Source: Ilyonectria destructans (Eukaryota > Ascomycota > Sordariomycetes > Hypocreales > Nectriaceae). From it: a stretch of DNA of 64,000 bases. The stretch lies in assembly GCA_020740775.1 (NCBI GenBank), contig JAHEWK010000020.1:1-64000 (forward strand). Direction: 5' to 3'. The notes beneath the pieces were generated by a model. It saw only the letters and a list, made by a program, of their open reading frames with translations. It did no database searches and was not told the origin of the DNA. Both the position numbers and the translations under genes were made by a program. This document shows, piece by piece, positions 44,416 through 53,693 of this stretch; within the stretch, counting starts at the first letter, position 1, and the number at the start of each line of letters is the position of its first letter.

Positions 44416-45987
44416 TCAAAGCTCATCCCTATCATGACCTCCGCCATCGTGGGTGGCGCCAGTAGAATGTTCACAGACAAAACCAGATTCCGTTAGGATA
44501 GCTGTCTTGGGATAGGCACAAATTGGTCGGATTTGTTCATCGCTTGAGAGGTCTCCCAGAGGTACAGCAGGCAGTCTCTCAGGCGGAATTCCTTCTTCCA
44601 CCCACAATTGAAGAGTTTTTAGTGCGTCCAACGGGTAAGGAACTCCAGGGGGCGCTGAGCAGTGCGTAGCACCAGCGGCCTCAAAGTATCGATAGTAATC
44701 GTGCGTGGTGGTGTTAAACTTTTGATCCAAGGCCAAGACTTTCTCATAGTACTGCCTCATGGCAGCCACAGGAACGGCCTCATCGTTGATGGAGTGCCAG
44801 CTGATCATCTTCTTGCCGAGTAATCGAAACCGCCGTAGGTCCGGATTGTTGCTGTTGAAGAGTCCACCCCACTCTTGCACGCTTTGACGAAACAGCTGAG
44901 CATATTCAGAATGCGACACTTTGGTTGCATCAAAGGAAGGATCCTTTTTCACCATAAGTCGAATCCAATCATCCGCAAGTTGGAAAGGCTGCCCCCGGAA
45001 GCAATGTTTATCGTCACAGACCGTGTTGGCCGTTGCAAGATATCCAACGACAGCCGTCCCGAATGCTATTCCTGGGAACAATTGGTTTCCTTCTAGGTCC
45101 ATCGGCCCTTGCAGCAGAGCCTTATAAATGTCCACAGCATCCGCTGAGATAGCAGAGGGCTGTGCTTCGCAGTCAAAACTCTTACCAATTAGAGATGTCG
45201 GGTCAATGTTGCACAAATCAGGCCTCGCGACTATGCCGTCCCTGACTCCATCAGCTTCGTCGCAAAGGTCCACTATTGAAGAAGTAATGGCCTCGAACTC
45301 GCATGCTGGGGGGTATACAGCATTCTGATTCATGACAAACTGGGGCCAGTACATGGCCATCAGCAGTCCAGGAAAATTAACCGCGGTGCAGCTTGTAAGG
45401 ATACCATCGTAGTCATCCGGGTAATTCTGAGCAATAGTAAGCCCTTGTCTTCCACCGGTCGAGCACCCATGCCAGTAAGAAAATTCAAGAGCCGAGTCGT
45501 AGGCTTCGCTGATGATGTGCTTGGCAATAACAGACATTTCATGCAGAGATCGATGGGCGAAGTTGACAACGAGAGGGTAGTCTAAATTTCCAGGGCTTCT
45601 CATCAACCAGGAATCGGCCGTGCCGAAAAAGTCGTGTTCGTAGCCAGCGTTGGTAGTAGCGACAGCATAACCTTGTGACGCCAGGACGGACATCAGGTCG
45701 TTTCCAATCTCGCCGGCCACCCAGCCGCCTCCTCCAATGCCCACAAAGCGAATGTTGTAGCTCGGCATTGGCAGCCAGATCTCAACGGAGACTGAGTCGT
45801 TGTGGCCGGGATGAGTGTAGGATACTGTGACATTGCAGGCGTGTACACCACCAGGGTTCATAAGAGCGATTTCAGGTTTGAACCCTGAGTAGCCAGTATA
45901 TCCCTCTAAGGCATTGGTGGTGATGGATTGCAATTGAGCTCCTAAGATCCCCGGAAAGGAGAAGTGTTCGATAGAACAGAAGCTCAT
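44416..45987 (-). CDS. tannase/feruloyl esterase family enzyme, no signal peptide
   Basis: Serine esterase of the tannase family, acting on galloyl, feruloyl or similar aromatic esters. A single exon of 523 residues from ATG 45987 (MSFCSIEHFSFPGI); in-frame codons upstream lack an ATG. The family's CS-D-HC layout is intact: Cys175-Ser176 in HGCSTGGRQG, Asp402 in SINDEAVP, and His442-Cys443 in GATHCSAPPG, with a disulfide expected between the cysteines. LCDEADGVRDGI (241-251) is the calcium-loop region. Unlike most fungal members there is no N-terminal hydrophobic leader, so it may work inside the cell, or an upstream leader exon was missed. It is divergent from the P450 at 46846. Confidence 0.92.
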   Translation of the reverse strand: MSFCSIEHFSFPGILGAQLQSITTNALEGYTGYSGFKPEIALMNPGGVHACNVTVSYTHPGHNDSVSVEIWLPMPSYNIRFVGIGGGGWVAGEIGNDLMSVLASQGYAVATTNAGYEHDFFGTADSWLMRSPGNLDYPLVVNFAHRSLHEMSVIAKHIISEAYDSALEFSYWHGCSTGGRQGLTIAQNYPDDYDGILTSCTAVNFPGLLMAMYWPQFVMNQNAVYPPACEFEAITSSIVDLCDEADGVRDGIVARPDLCNIDPTSLIGKSFDCEAQPSAISADAVDIYKALLQGPMDLEGNQLFPGIAFGTAVVGYLATANTVCDDKHCFRGQPFQLADDWIRLMVKKDPSFDATKVSHSEYAQLFRQSVQEWGGLFNSNNPDLRRFRLLGKKMISWHSINDEAVPVAAMRQYYEKVLALDQKFNTTTHDYYRYFEAAGATHCSAPPGVPYPLDALKTLQLWVEEGIPPERLPAVPLGDLSSDEQIRPICAYPKTAILTESGFVCEHSTGATHDGGGHDRDEL

Positions 45988-46356
45988 GGTGCTGGCAAGG
46001 TATCTCGTGACAGAACAAACATACAGTGGAAGATGTGAGTATCGAAAGAGCAACTCTGTTGTCGAGGGCGAATAGCACAGAAACTAACGACTGCTGCCCG
46101 GAGAAAGAAGTAGATTTGCAATCCAAAATGAGAGTGATTTCAAAGTAGAATCTGAAGGTTGCAAGAAGGTCGGAGCTAAATATACTGTTTCCGCCACTTT
46201 CGACTCGGGCCACAGGTGGACCTTAGTTTCGGCTTCAATCGATGCGATCGAGAAACGCCCGAAGATCGTGAGCTTTCACTCCGGTATCCGCCTACTGCCC
46301 GTTCGCTAGTAACCCGGGCTATTCTATGTCACCGAGCCAGCATGTGACAAGCATGT

Positions 46357-46369
46357 CCGGGATTCCCCG
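46357..46369 (+). promoter_or_regulatory. palindromic CGG-N6-CCG site
   Basis: C-CGG-GATTCC-CCG; perfect inverted CGG triplets with six-base spacing, the same arrangement as at 41266. Confidence 0.5.
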
Positions 46370-46398
46370 CTGCCATCAACTCCACATCGACATGTTGT

Positions 46399-46410
46399 CC
46401 GGAACTCCCC
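46399..46410 (+). promoter_or_regulatory. CCGGAACTCCCC site
   Basis: Matches the shared motif CCGGNAYTCCCC; CGG-N6-CCA, 42 bp after the previous copy in the same orientation. Confidence 0.45.
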
Positions 46411-46656
46411 AGAAACCCCCCACCCGAATGTTTGTCTAGCGTTGACATTAACCTGCAGCTGATGGGTTTTATGGACCAATGAGAAGATGCGACCCTCTAG
46501 TCTATCTACTTGTCATTACCGAATCTGCCAAGTAGCGACAAGCCTCTCTCTATATCCAATAACAGGAAGAAGAACCTTCCTGCTGACTTATTCGTGCAAT
46601 AACACTGGCTCGCAGTATATGTGACAGACAAACAAACAGGGGGTTGTTGGGTGGCC

Positions 46657-46668
46657 CCGGAATTTCCC
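46657..46668 (+). promoter_or_regulatory. CCGGAATTTCCC, degenerate motif copy
   Basis: Two differences from CCGGAACTCCCC, about 190 bp upstream of the P450 start codon. Confidence 0.3.
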
Positions 46669-46845
46669 AGAATGCCCCGCAATGGGGTTGTACGCCACCT
46701 CCAGTAGTCCTACCATACTCACGTGACCGCCTTTGAGGAGACCAGGGTGAGTTACGAAGATATAAGTTGAGCCATGCCCTCCAGCTACTTTAATAACACA
46801 ATCAACTTTCAAACGAAACACGCTGAACAAACTGTCAAGAGCAGC

Positions 46846-48156
46846 ATGAGCACCATGACTACTTTCGGACCCCGTATCGAGAAGGAGCCGTTCTACACGA
46901 GCTCACCTTTTGAGCCCGTGACTGGCCCTATCACATCGCTGGATGAGATCGACCTGACTGATCACAAACTCTACACCCATGGTGACTGGCATGCCGCAGT
47001 CCGCCTTTTGCGGGAGAAGGCCCCGATCTTCTGGCACACCAAGGGGCTCGCCAAGGCATTCGGCAACAAGCCATTCTGGGCGGTGACCTCTCATGAGGGG
47101 TTCTACCAGGTCATCCGCGATAACAAGACCTTTAGCAGCGTACATCCCGTGATCGACCGTACGTCCCAGGAGCTTGGACTAGACGAACTCTTTTTCTCAC
47201 TGGATGGCGAGAAGCACCGTGCATACCGCTCAGTGGTCGAGCGCTATACGAACGGCAAGGCTATCAACGCGGCTAAGGAGGCCATCGACCGTTCCGTCCG
47301 GGCCGACATCTCAGCATTCGCAGAGAAGGGCGGTACCGACATGGGTCCTCTCGCATACCATATCCAGTCGGGCATCGGTGCCGCTTTCTACGGCCTCGAG
47401 GGCAAAGAGGCGGAGCGGCTCCACGCCATTAGCAACAAGCTGGTCCGCGCTAGCATAGACCTGAACCATGCCGCGTCCTACTCCGACAACGAGGCGATAA
47501 TTGAACTGATAGCGCTGATTGAGGAAATCCTGGCAGACCGCCGCAGTAACCCGAGAGATGATATCTTCACCGGCATAAACCAGAGTGAGGACGCGGGCCA
47601 GCTCACGCACCACCAGGTGCTAACTTACCTGTGGTTCACCATGTCTAACGTGATCGGCACGGCGGCCAATGCGGCAATCTATAACCCAATGATAGCGGTG
47701 CTGCACCACCCCGACCAGTTCCAGTTGCTGCGGGAGAAACCCGAGCTCATTGACAGCGGTCGTGCCGCCGACGAAGCCCTACGCTGGGGAGGCAACTCTA
47801 TGCACCTCGCCCGTCTCGCCACTGCCGACACAGAGGTGCTCGGTCAGCCAGTCAAGGCGGGTGAGGTGGTGGTCGCCTTCCAAGCCTCGGCAAACCGCGA
47901 TGAAAAGGTCCACGAGGATCCGTATGTTTTCGACGTAACGAAACAGCGGCGTCGCATCATGACATTCGGCGTGGGAGTGCACCAGTGCATTGGGCAGTTC
48001 ATGATGCGCGCAGTCGCCACATCAGTGCTGCGCGGGCTGACCGAGACGTACAAGTCGATCGAGCAGACTGGTCGCGTTCTGCACCATATTCCGTACAGCC
48101 TCTTTAACACTGAGGTGGCATCGATTCCCATCCGTAGCACACCGGCGTGGGATTAA
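46846..48156 (+). CDS. soluble bacterial-type cytochrome P450, intronless
   Basis: 436 residues from ATG 46846 (MSTMTTFGPRIEKEPF). A longer start at 46774 would add 24 residues, but a TATA box immediately before it and the alignment with the paralogue at 25011-26311 favour 46846. There is no membrane anchor, unlike ordinary fungal microsomal P450s. The ExxR motif is Glu310-Ala-Leu-Arg313, and the heme loop FGVGVHQCIG has the thiolate Cys381. The I-helix segment WFTMSNVIGTAANAA (263-277) lacks the usual AGxxT acid-alcohol pair. The lack of introns, the length and the HPxQFxLLxxxPELI style resemble bacterial CYPs and suggest transfer from bacteria. The electron donor and substrate are unknown. 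It shares a promoter with an aromatic-ester esterase. Confidence 0.92.
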   Translation: MSTMTTFGPRIEKEPFYTSSPFEPVTGPITSLDEIDLTDHKLYTHGDWHAAVRLLREKAPIFWHTKGLAKAFGNKPFWAVTSHEGFYQVIRDNKTFSSVHPVIDRTSQELGLDELFFSLDGEKHRAYRSVVERYTNGKAINAAKEAIDRSVRADISAFAEKGGTDMGPLAYHIQSGIGAAFYGLEGKEAERLHAISNKLVRASIDLNHAASYSDNEAIIELIALIEEILADRRSNPRDDIFTGINQSEDAGQLTHHQVLTYLWFTMSNVIGTAANAAIYNPMIAVLHHPDQFQLLREKPELIDSGRAADEALRWGGNSMHLARLATADTEVLGQPVKAGEVVVAFQASANRDEKVHEDPYVFDVTKQRRRIMTFGVGVHQCIGQFMMRAVATSVLRGLTETYKSIEQTGRVLHHIPYSLFNTEVASIPIRSTPAWD

Positions 48157-49259
48157 GTCCAAGTTGAGCGTGATTATATGGATATGGTCAGCGGTATTGT
48201 TGCAGTCTTGGTGGAACCAAGGAGGACATGACCAGAGGTCTCGATATAGGAAGCTAGCAAGTGTATCAGGGCACTTGGGGGATATTCGGCCTTTGACAGT
48301 TTAACAAAGAAGGGGAAGCTAGGCCACGTGCACAGAGGTGGGTTGATCGTAGCGACCTCAGCACAGGATCTACTGTCGTTAATCTTAAGTTGAGAATACA
48401 TTTATTTTCTTCTCTTAGATATCGTGTCATGCCCAAGAGAATTACCCCATTAAACATTAAGTACCTCTAACATCCCGGTGTGGTGACCACAGCCTCTAGC
48501 TTGAACTTAGGAGAGATAAGACAGGCTGCTTGGTGAGTGTCTTGTCCCTTGCCCTCGTGGTGGCTTTAATATTTTCTCCTAATAAAGTACAACCCATATC
48601 ATACTTCGATTCTGTTCCTTCATCTTCTTCAGAGACTTAAAGAACAGGATCTGAACGTGATTATTCGTTTTCGACGTGGTTGCTATTCCTAACCTACCGG
48701 GGCTAAAGAGTGACGATGTGGTTATGTTAAAACAGTATAGCCAAGATACTCCGATCTAGTTTTTGCAAGACACTCAACCCGATGAGGTGAAACTGGGTTG
48801 CTGTTTAGCCCACGTAATTCTTCTTCGACCATCGCACTGCAAATTCCTATCTCTTCTTTCACTATTTGACTTTCACGTCGTTTCCTTATATGCAAATTTA
48901 ATATTCACTATTATTGTGTCGGTCGAGACATGTACTAGTCACATTTGCGTTCATTGTACTTTAAAAGGTGAAAAACTGCCTCAAAAAGCTGTTTAAGGCG
49001 AAAGCAAGCCGTTCTTTAGACCCGATGGACAAGTTTACTAGCACTTGATGCTCATCGTCGTGCATCATCTGCTGTCGTGAAACTGTACATATTTCGAAGC
49101 GTTTATCAAGTCAAGCCGATTAGATTTTGCCTAGATATCATGGCACCACCCGTTCGGTCACAAAGACATCTCGGACAAAACCCTCTACTTGGTTCCCTGT
49201 TGTGTTTTCTGATTCCTCGTAGTATGACAAGTATATAATTCGACTGGGACATGCTGAAC
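48157..49259. other. intergenic, no gene recognised
   Basis: No recognisable protein or repeat ends up to the hAT element at 49260. The P450 terminator should lie within the first few hundred bases. Confidence 0.45.
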
Positions 49260-49355
49260 CAGTGTGGCGATCAACGCAACGTCAATCAAGAGGTTGTCAA
49301 CCAGGTTGATGTCAACAAACTCAACCCAACTCAACGGAGCCTATTCTTACTAATC

Positions 49356-49390
49356 AACCAACTCAATATCCTCACGATATTGAGTTGGTT
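49356..49390. repeat. perfect 15-bp-arm hairpin in the hAT left subterminal region
   Basis: AACCAACTCAATATC, a CTCAC loop and the exact complement. The arm sequence recurs near the right end (about 52215), so it is probably a transposase recognition unit arranged head to head. Confidence 0.75.
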
Positions 49391-49689
49391 GCGTTGACAA
49401 GGTTGATTAGGTATCGTAGCGATGTTCCCAGACTCCGGGTGCCGGGTAGCTCAGCCCAAGGCGGGTTGGGTGTTAGTGCTTATTAGGAGATACTTCCCAT
49501 CACACCTAATTATATCACAAATCTAGGTACCATGGAGCGCTCCTTAACGTGCTATTGGCTCGACGCGTCAACGCGTCAGATGCGAAACGCGATTCGTTCG
49601 TCCATCCACTCTGTCACTCTTGTATCAGCATCAGTCTGACCTCCCCTTCACGGCTTGCTTCTCTGGCGTCTCATTTCTTCGGCTTTAAT

Positions 49690-52130
49690 ATGTCCCAAAG
49701 TTCAGATTTTGAGGCAGTGAATTTCGCAGCAGCTTCCCTTTTCACACCAGGTCCCTTAACACCAGCTCCATCAACACCCGAGCCGTCCATACCAGCCGAA
49801 GCCCGCGCCATTCGACGAGACGAAGATCGACTGTTCCGATACTTCCGTGGCTACACGTGGTCTCAAAGAAGCAGAAATACAAAATCATGGGTGTGGGAAT
49901 ACGGCTTCGATATCGAGAAGGACTCGGAGCGGCGATGGGTCTGCAGATTGTGCATTGAAAGGAACAGGCCGAAGCCCGGCAATGTAATTGCCATTGGCAC
50001 CCAAAACGCTGAACGGCATCTCTGGGACCACCACAAGATTCAAGATCCCTCCGGAAAACGGTCTGCGCCAGCGTCTCGAAAGAAACCGTCCACAGGATAC
50101 CAGACGATAACGAAAGCCTTCAACCTTGATCTTAACGCGCCCCGAGAGCAAGCAATTGCGAATCACCTCATTAAGAGCTTTGACAGGAACGTCTTCCAGC
50201 GTCTAGTGGTCGAATAGATCGTCGAGAGCAACCTGTCCTTCCGAGAACCCGAAAATAAGAGGTTGCGGGCCATTTTCGAGTACCTCAACCCGTTTGTTGC
50301 GAGCGCGGATGCCCATATCAGCCATGATACGGTTCGCAAGCGCGCCGTTGCCGAGTTTGAGAAACACAAGGAGAAGGTTATCGAGGTATTGAGAAATGTC
50401 CCTGGATTAATACACATCTCATTCGACGGTTGGAGATCGCGGAATAAGCACGCGCTATATGGTGTTGCATGCTTCTTTCGAAATGAGGATGGTAAGGCCC
50501 GCAAACTCATTCTCGGAGTGCCTGAGCTGACAGCTCGACACTTCGGGGCCAATATTGGACACGAGATCGTCGAAATACTCGAGTCATACGAGATCCCAGA
50601 CGAGAAAATCGGGTACTTCACGCTTGACAACGCACCAAACAATGACACTGCAATGGATACCATTGGGGAGAGATTCAAGTTCTGCGGCAAGGAACGGCGG
50701 GGCCGTTGCTTTGGCCACGTAATCAACCTTGTGGTTAAAGCCATTCTCTTTGGAAAGGATGCCGACGCATTTGAATCCAGGTTGCGACATGGAGACGTCT
50801 TAGCCACGACTGAGCATGAGTTTTGGCGGAAGAAGGGCCCGGTCGGCAAGCTCCATAATCTCGTGGTTGCGATTCACAGGTCTGATGTACTCACCACGCT
50901 TCTCCGCAATATCCAACGGCTGGAGTTCGATGCATCCGAGGATCCTCGTGTGAGAATTCGGAAGCCACTCAACGTGGTTGTCGACAACGAAACGCGCTGG
51001 CTGTCGCAGCTGTATATGATCCGGCGGGCCTTGAGACTTCGACATTATCTCGAGACACTGGTCCTGAAGCACAAGCAAGAATGGGAAAGGACAACTCATC
51101 GAAGCGGTCAAAGCGGCTCAAGGCAAGTGCAATCATGCCTGCCATATGCCGAGACGAGAATAAACTGAACGACAAGGACTGGGCCGTCCTAGAGGCGTTT
51201 GGGAATATCCTGCAGAGCTTCGAGGACCCAGTCAAGGCGCTTGAAGGTGACGGGATTCAACGGAAGCGCAAGCAGGGACATTTCGAGTCCTATGGCAATG
51301 TGTGGGACGTGATCGTGGGATACGAATTCCTGCTGGCGGAATTGGAGAAAGCCAAAGCCATGGTCGATCAGTATCCTGAACCCGAGCATTTCAGGGTCAA
51401 TATTAACCTTGGCTGGAAGAAGCTTGACAAGTACTACAACAAGCTGGGTGAGACTCCGATATATTACACCTCACTGGCCCTGCACCCCGCTTATCGATGG
51501 GGTTATTTCGAGACCGTGTGGTCGGGACGGCCGACGTGGGTTTCCAAGGCGAAAGACGTGGTACAGTCGGTTTGGGACAGAAAATACAAGACGTTGAACA
51601 TCTCATTGGAGGATCATGACGAACCAGCCGCAAAGCGTCAGCGGACACAATACTATTCTCCGTTTGAACGATATAAGGATGGAGCTCGGATACGTCCCTG
51701 TGAAGAAAGGGATCCTGACAAGGCAGAGGACGAGTATGCTAGGTGGCAACAGGACCTGTTACCTAGGGATAGTGACATCCGTGATCCGCGTGAGTATTGG
51801 CATGCGCAGCGGTTCAAATACCCCAGGCTCTAGCGAATGGCCATGGACTTCATGACGGTTCAGGCGATGAGCGCCGAGTGCGATAGGTTATTCTCGGCGG
51901 CAGGTCGCATGATGACGCCTCTCCGGAGTCAGCTGGAGGCAAGCACGATTGCTATTTGCCAGGTGCTGCGGTTATGGCTGCAAGCGGGTATCGTGGAGGA
52001 AGTTGATCCAATACTATTGAACAAGGCGGATGAAACAGTGACCGGGCAATTGGTGGAAGAGAATGCAGTAAGAGAATGGCTTCGGGGTTTACCAATGCAG
52101 ATGCGGGAGGAAGAGGCAGGATGGGAGTAG
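49690..52130 (+). pseudogene. hAT transposase with two stops and a frameshift
   Basis: From ATG 49690 (MSQSSDFEAVNFAAASLF). A BED-like zinc finger (C-x2-C ... H-x4-H: WVCRLCIERN, AERHLWDHH) is followed by the hAT core: IHISFDGWRSRNKHALYG, FTLDNAPNNDTAMDTI, CFGHVINLVVKAILFG and DNETRWLSQLYMIRRAL. After a frame change near 51090 the frame continues to the C-terminal dimerisation domain (VQAMSAECDRLFSAAGRMMT, SQLEASTIAICQVLRLW). TAG codons at 50215 (VVE-stop-IVE, where TGG is likely the ancestor) and 51831 interrupt it. The domain order is complete, so the copy died by point mutation rather than deletion. Confidence 0.88.
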
Positions 52131-52332
52131 AGTTGCGTTGAGTCGTTGGGCTCCAAGGTTGCGATTGAAGTACTACTACGGGGCATCGGGGAGCTGGTCA
52201 ACCGTCAACGCAACGCCAACCAACTCAATATAGGGCCAAGGTTGATCAACTCAACAGAGGAAAAGCTTATTAAGTAGTCAACTCACTCAATTGAAGGCTG
52301 AGGTTGGGTGGATTGCGTTGATCGCCACCCTG

Positions 52333-53463
52333 GATGTCGTTTTAATGGGACAGAACGTTTAACGATTTCATGCTAATGCCGGCTGTTACAGCATACAGTC
52401 ACTGGCTAGACGCTTTATCAACACTGGCTCAATCACAGGTTGAGAGGCAGAAGCACACCGCAAGACGATAAATTCATCGGCCGCCCTAATGTTGAGGGGG
52501 CAAAGGGGTATCAACTATCAAGATGACAACCAGCGGGCACGCCGCACTCACACCGGAGCAACGACGGAGACAACCAGCACATTTATTCCTCATCAACCTC
52601 CTCCACCTCCTCCGGCAGAGCAAGGTCGGGGCGCTCCAACAGGTTCGAACCAGGGTCAGAAAGACCATGCTGGTAAGCGGTTAGAAGCCAGCGAGACACC
52701 AGCGCGAAGACAGACAACATACCGATTGTATGAAGGCGCCAACAAAAGCCTCGGCGGCGGCAGCGAGCGAACGGAGAGAGTTGGCCGTGTCCAGGCGAAC
52801 ACGACGGTCGTGGGCAGCGATGGCCCGGCGTTTCTGCTGCTTGGTAGCAGCCCGAGTCTCGGCGGCGCGGGCCTCAGCCACACCCGACTTCTTCTTCATT
52901 ACCTGAAGGGCCTTACGAGCTTGCCCCTGGAGGGCTTTGCGGCGGTCCTACGCAGGAGGTTAGCAGGTGACAAGACTGCGAGTCGGGCAGCGAGCAAATC
53001 ATCTTATGGAGAGGTCCTGGCTTGGCAGTACGAGCAGCTGACCCGATGGTGAGGAGCTGGCTCAGAACAGGCACCCCGACGGTGAGGACCTGGTTCTACA
53101 AACTGTCAGTCAGGGCCGGAAGGATGAAAGGCAAAAGCCGGGCCTGTGCAAGAGGAAAGCCACGAGGGCGCGGCTCAAAAGAAGGGGGGTATAGGGGTGA
53201 TAAGCGGCACACACGATGGGGAAAAAACAGTGGATCTGGATGTTGAAAAGAGCAGGCAACCCGACTGTGAGGACCTGTTCCCCGGTGATGAGCAGCACGC
53301 ATGATGGACAAAAGCAGGAGACTCAACGGCGACCTGATTGTGAGGTCCTGTCTTCTGGTGATAAACAGCATGTGCGATAGGCAGAAACCGAAGACTCGAT
53401 AGCGAGGACCCGGTGCAAGCAAAGCAGAGCCACGAGGGCGCGGCTCTGAAGAGGGGGGCAGCC
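52333..53463. mobile_element. probable LTR-retrotransposon remnant, internal 3' part
   Basis: Contains a 187-codon plus frame (52489-53052) of low complexity. On the minus strand there is an Ala/Arg/Lys-rich helical frame (SGVAEARAAETRAATKQQKR). Neither is a recognised domain. The stretch then runs into degenerate tandem repeats, a purine tract (AAGAGGGGGG at about 53450) and a candidate LTR. The block GCCACGAGGGCGCGGCTC occurs twice (53158 and 53429). Assignment rests on this layout alone. Confidence 0.35.
53190..53400 (+). repeat. degenerate tandem repeat, unit about 70 bp
   Basis: Three related units, each with GTGAGG(A/T)CCTG and GGTGAT(A/G)A(G/A)C(A/G)GCA, start near 53190, 53261 and 53332. 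An older relative may lie at about 53040-53100. Confidence 0.55.
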
Positions 53464-53693
53464 TGTCATGGGCACAGTGAGACACAGGAGAGACACTAGC
53501 ACCTAAGGGGCTAGCCACTAGGGGCATCCGAGAGGGATACAAATAGAGCAACCAGCGCTCAGAGTTGAGGGACTTTAGAGATCAAACTTACACCATCAAC
53601 CCCCTACCTTCATATCTGTTGCTAGTCTGCTGCGTCCTTCACTCTTCTCACCCAGCTCCATTAAAAGTTTGAGAGATTTAAAGACAGCAAACA
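53464..53693 (+). repeat. candidate LTR
   Basis: Starts TGTCATGGG right after a purine tract and ends AAACA. It includes an ATACAAATAG box (about 53539). No second LTR or target duplication was found in the window. Confidence 0.3.

Larger units (their letters stand above)
45988..46845. promoter_or_regulatory. bidirectional promoter of tannase-family gene and P450
   Basis: 858 bp with no coding sequence. It holds three copies of a CGG-N6-CCR motif (46357, 46399, 46657) and a TATAAG box at about 46761. That box lies only about 10 bp before the ATG at 46774, which argues that transcription starts after that ATG and that translation starts at 46846. Confidence 0.6.
49260..52332 (+). mobile_element. 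hAT DNA transposon, complete ends, inactive
   Basis: 3073 bp with terminal inverted repeats CAG(T/G)GTGGCGATCAACGCAA (one mismatch in 20); CAGNG fits the hAT end consensus. Subterminal CAACTCAATAT-type motifs occur near both ends. The 8-bp flanks (TGCTGAAC and GATGTCGT) do not match, so the expected target duplication is missing. One transposase gene, broken, is on the plus strand. Confidence 0.85.
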
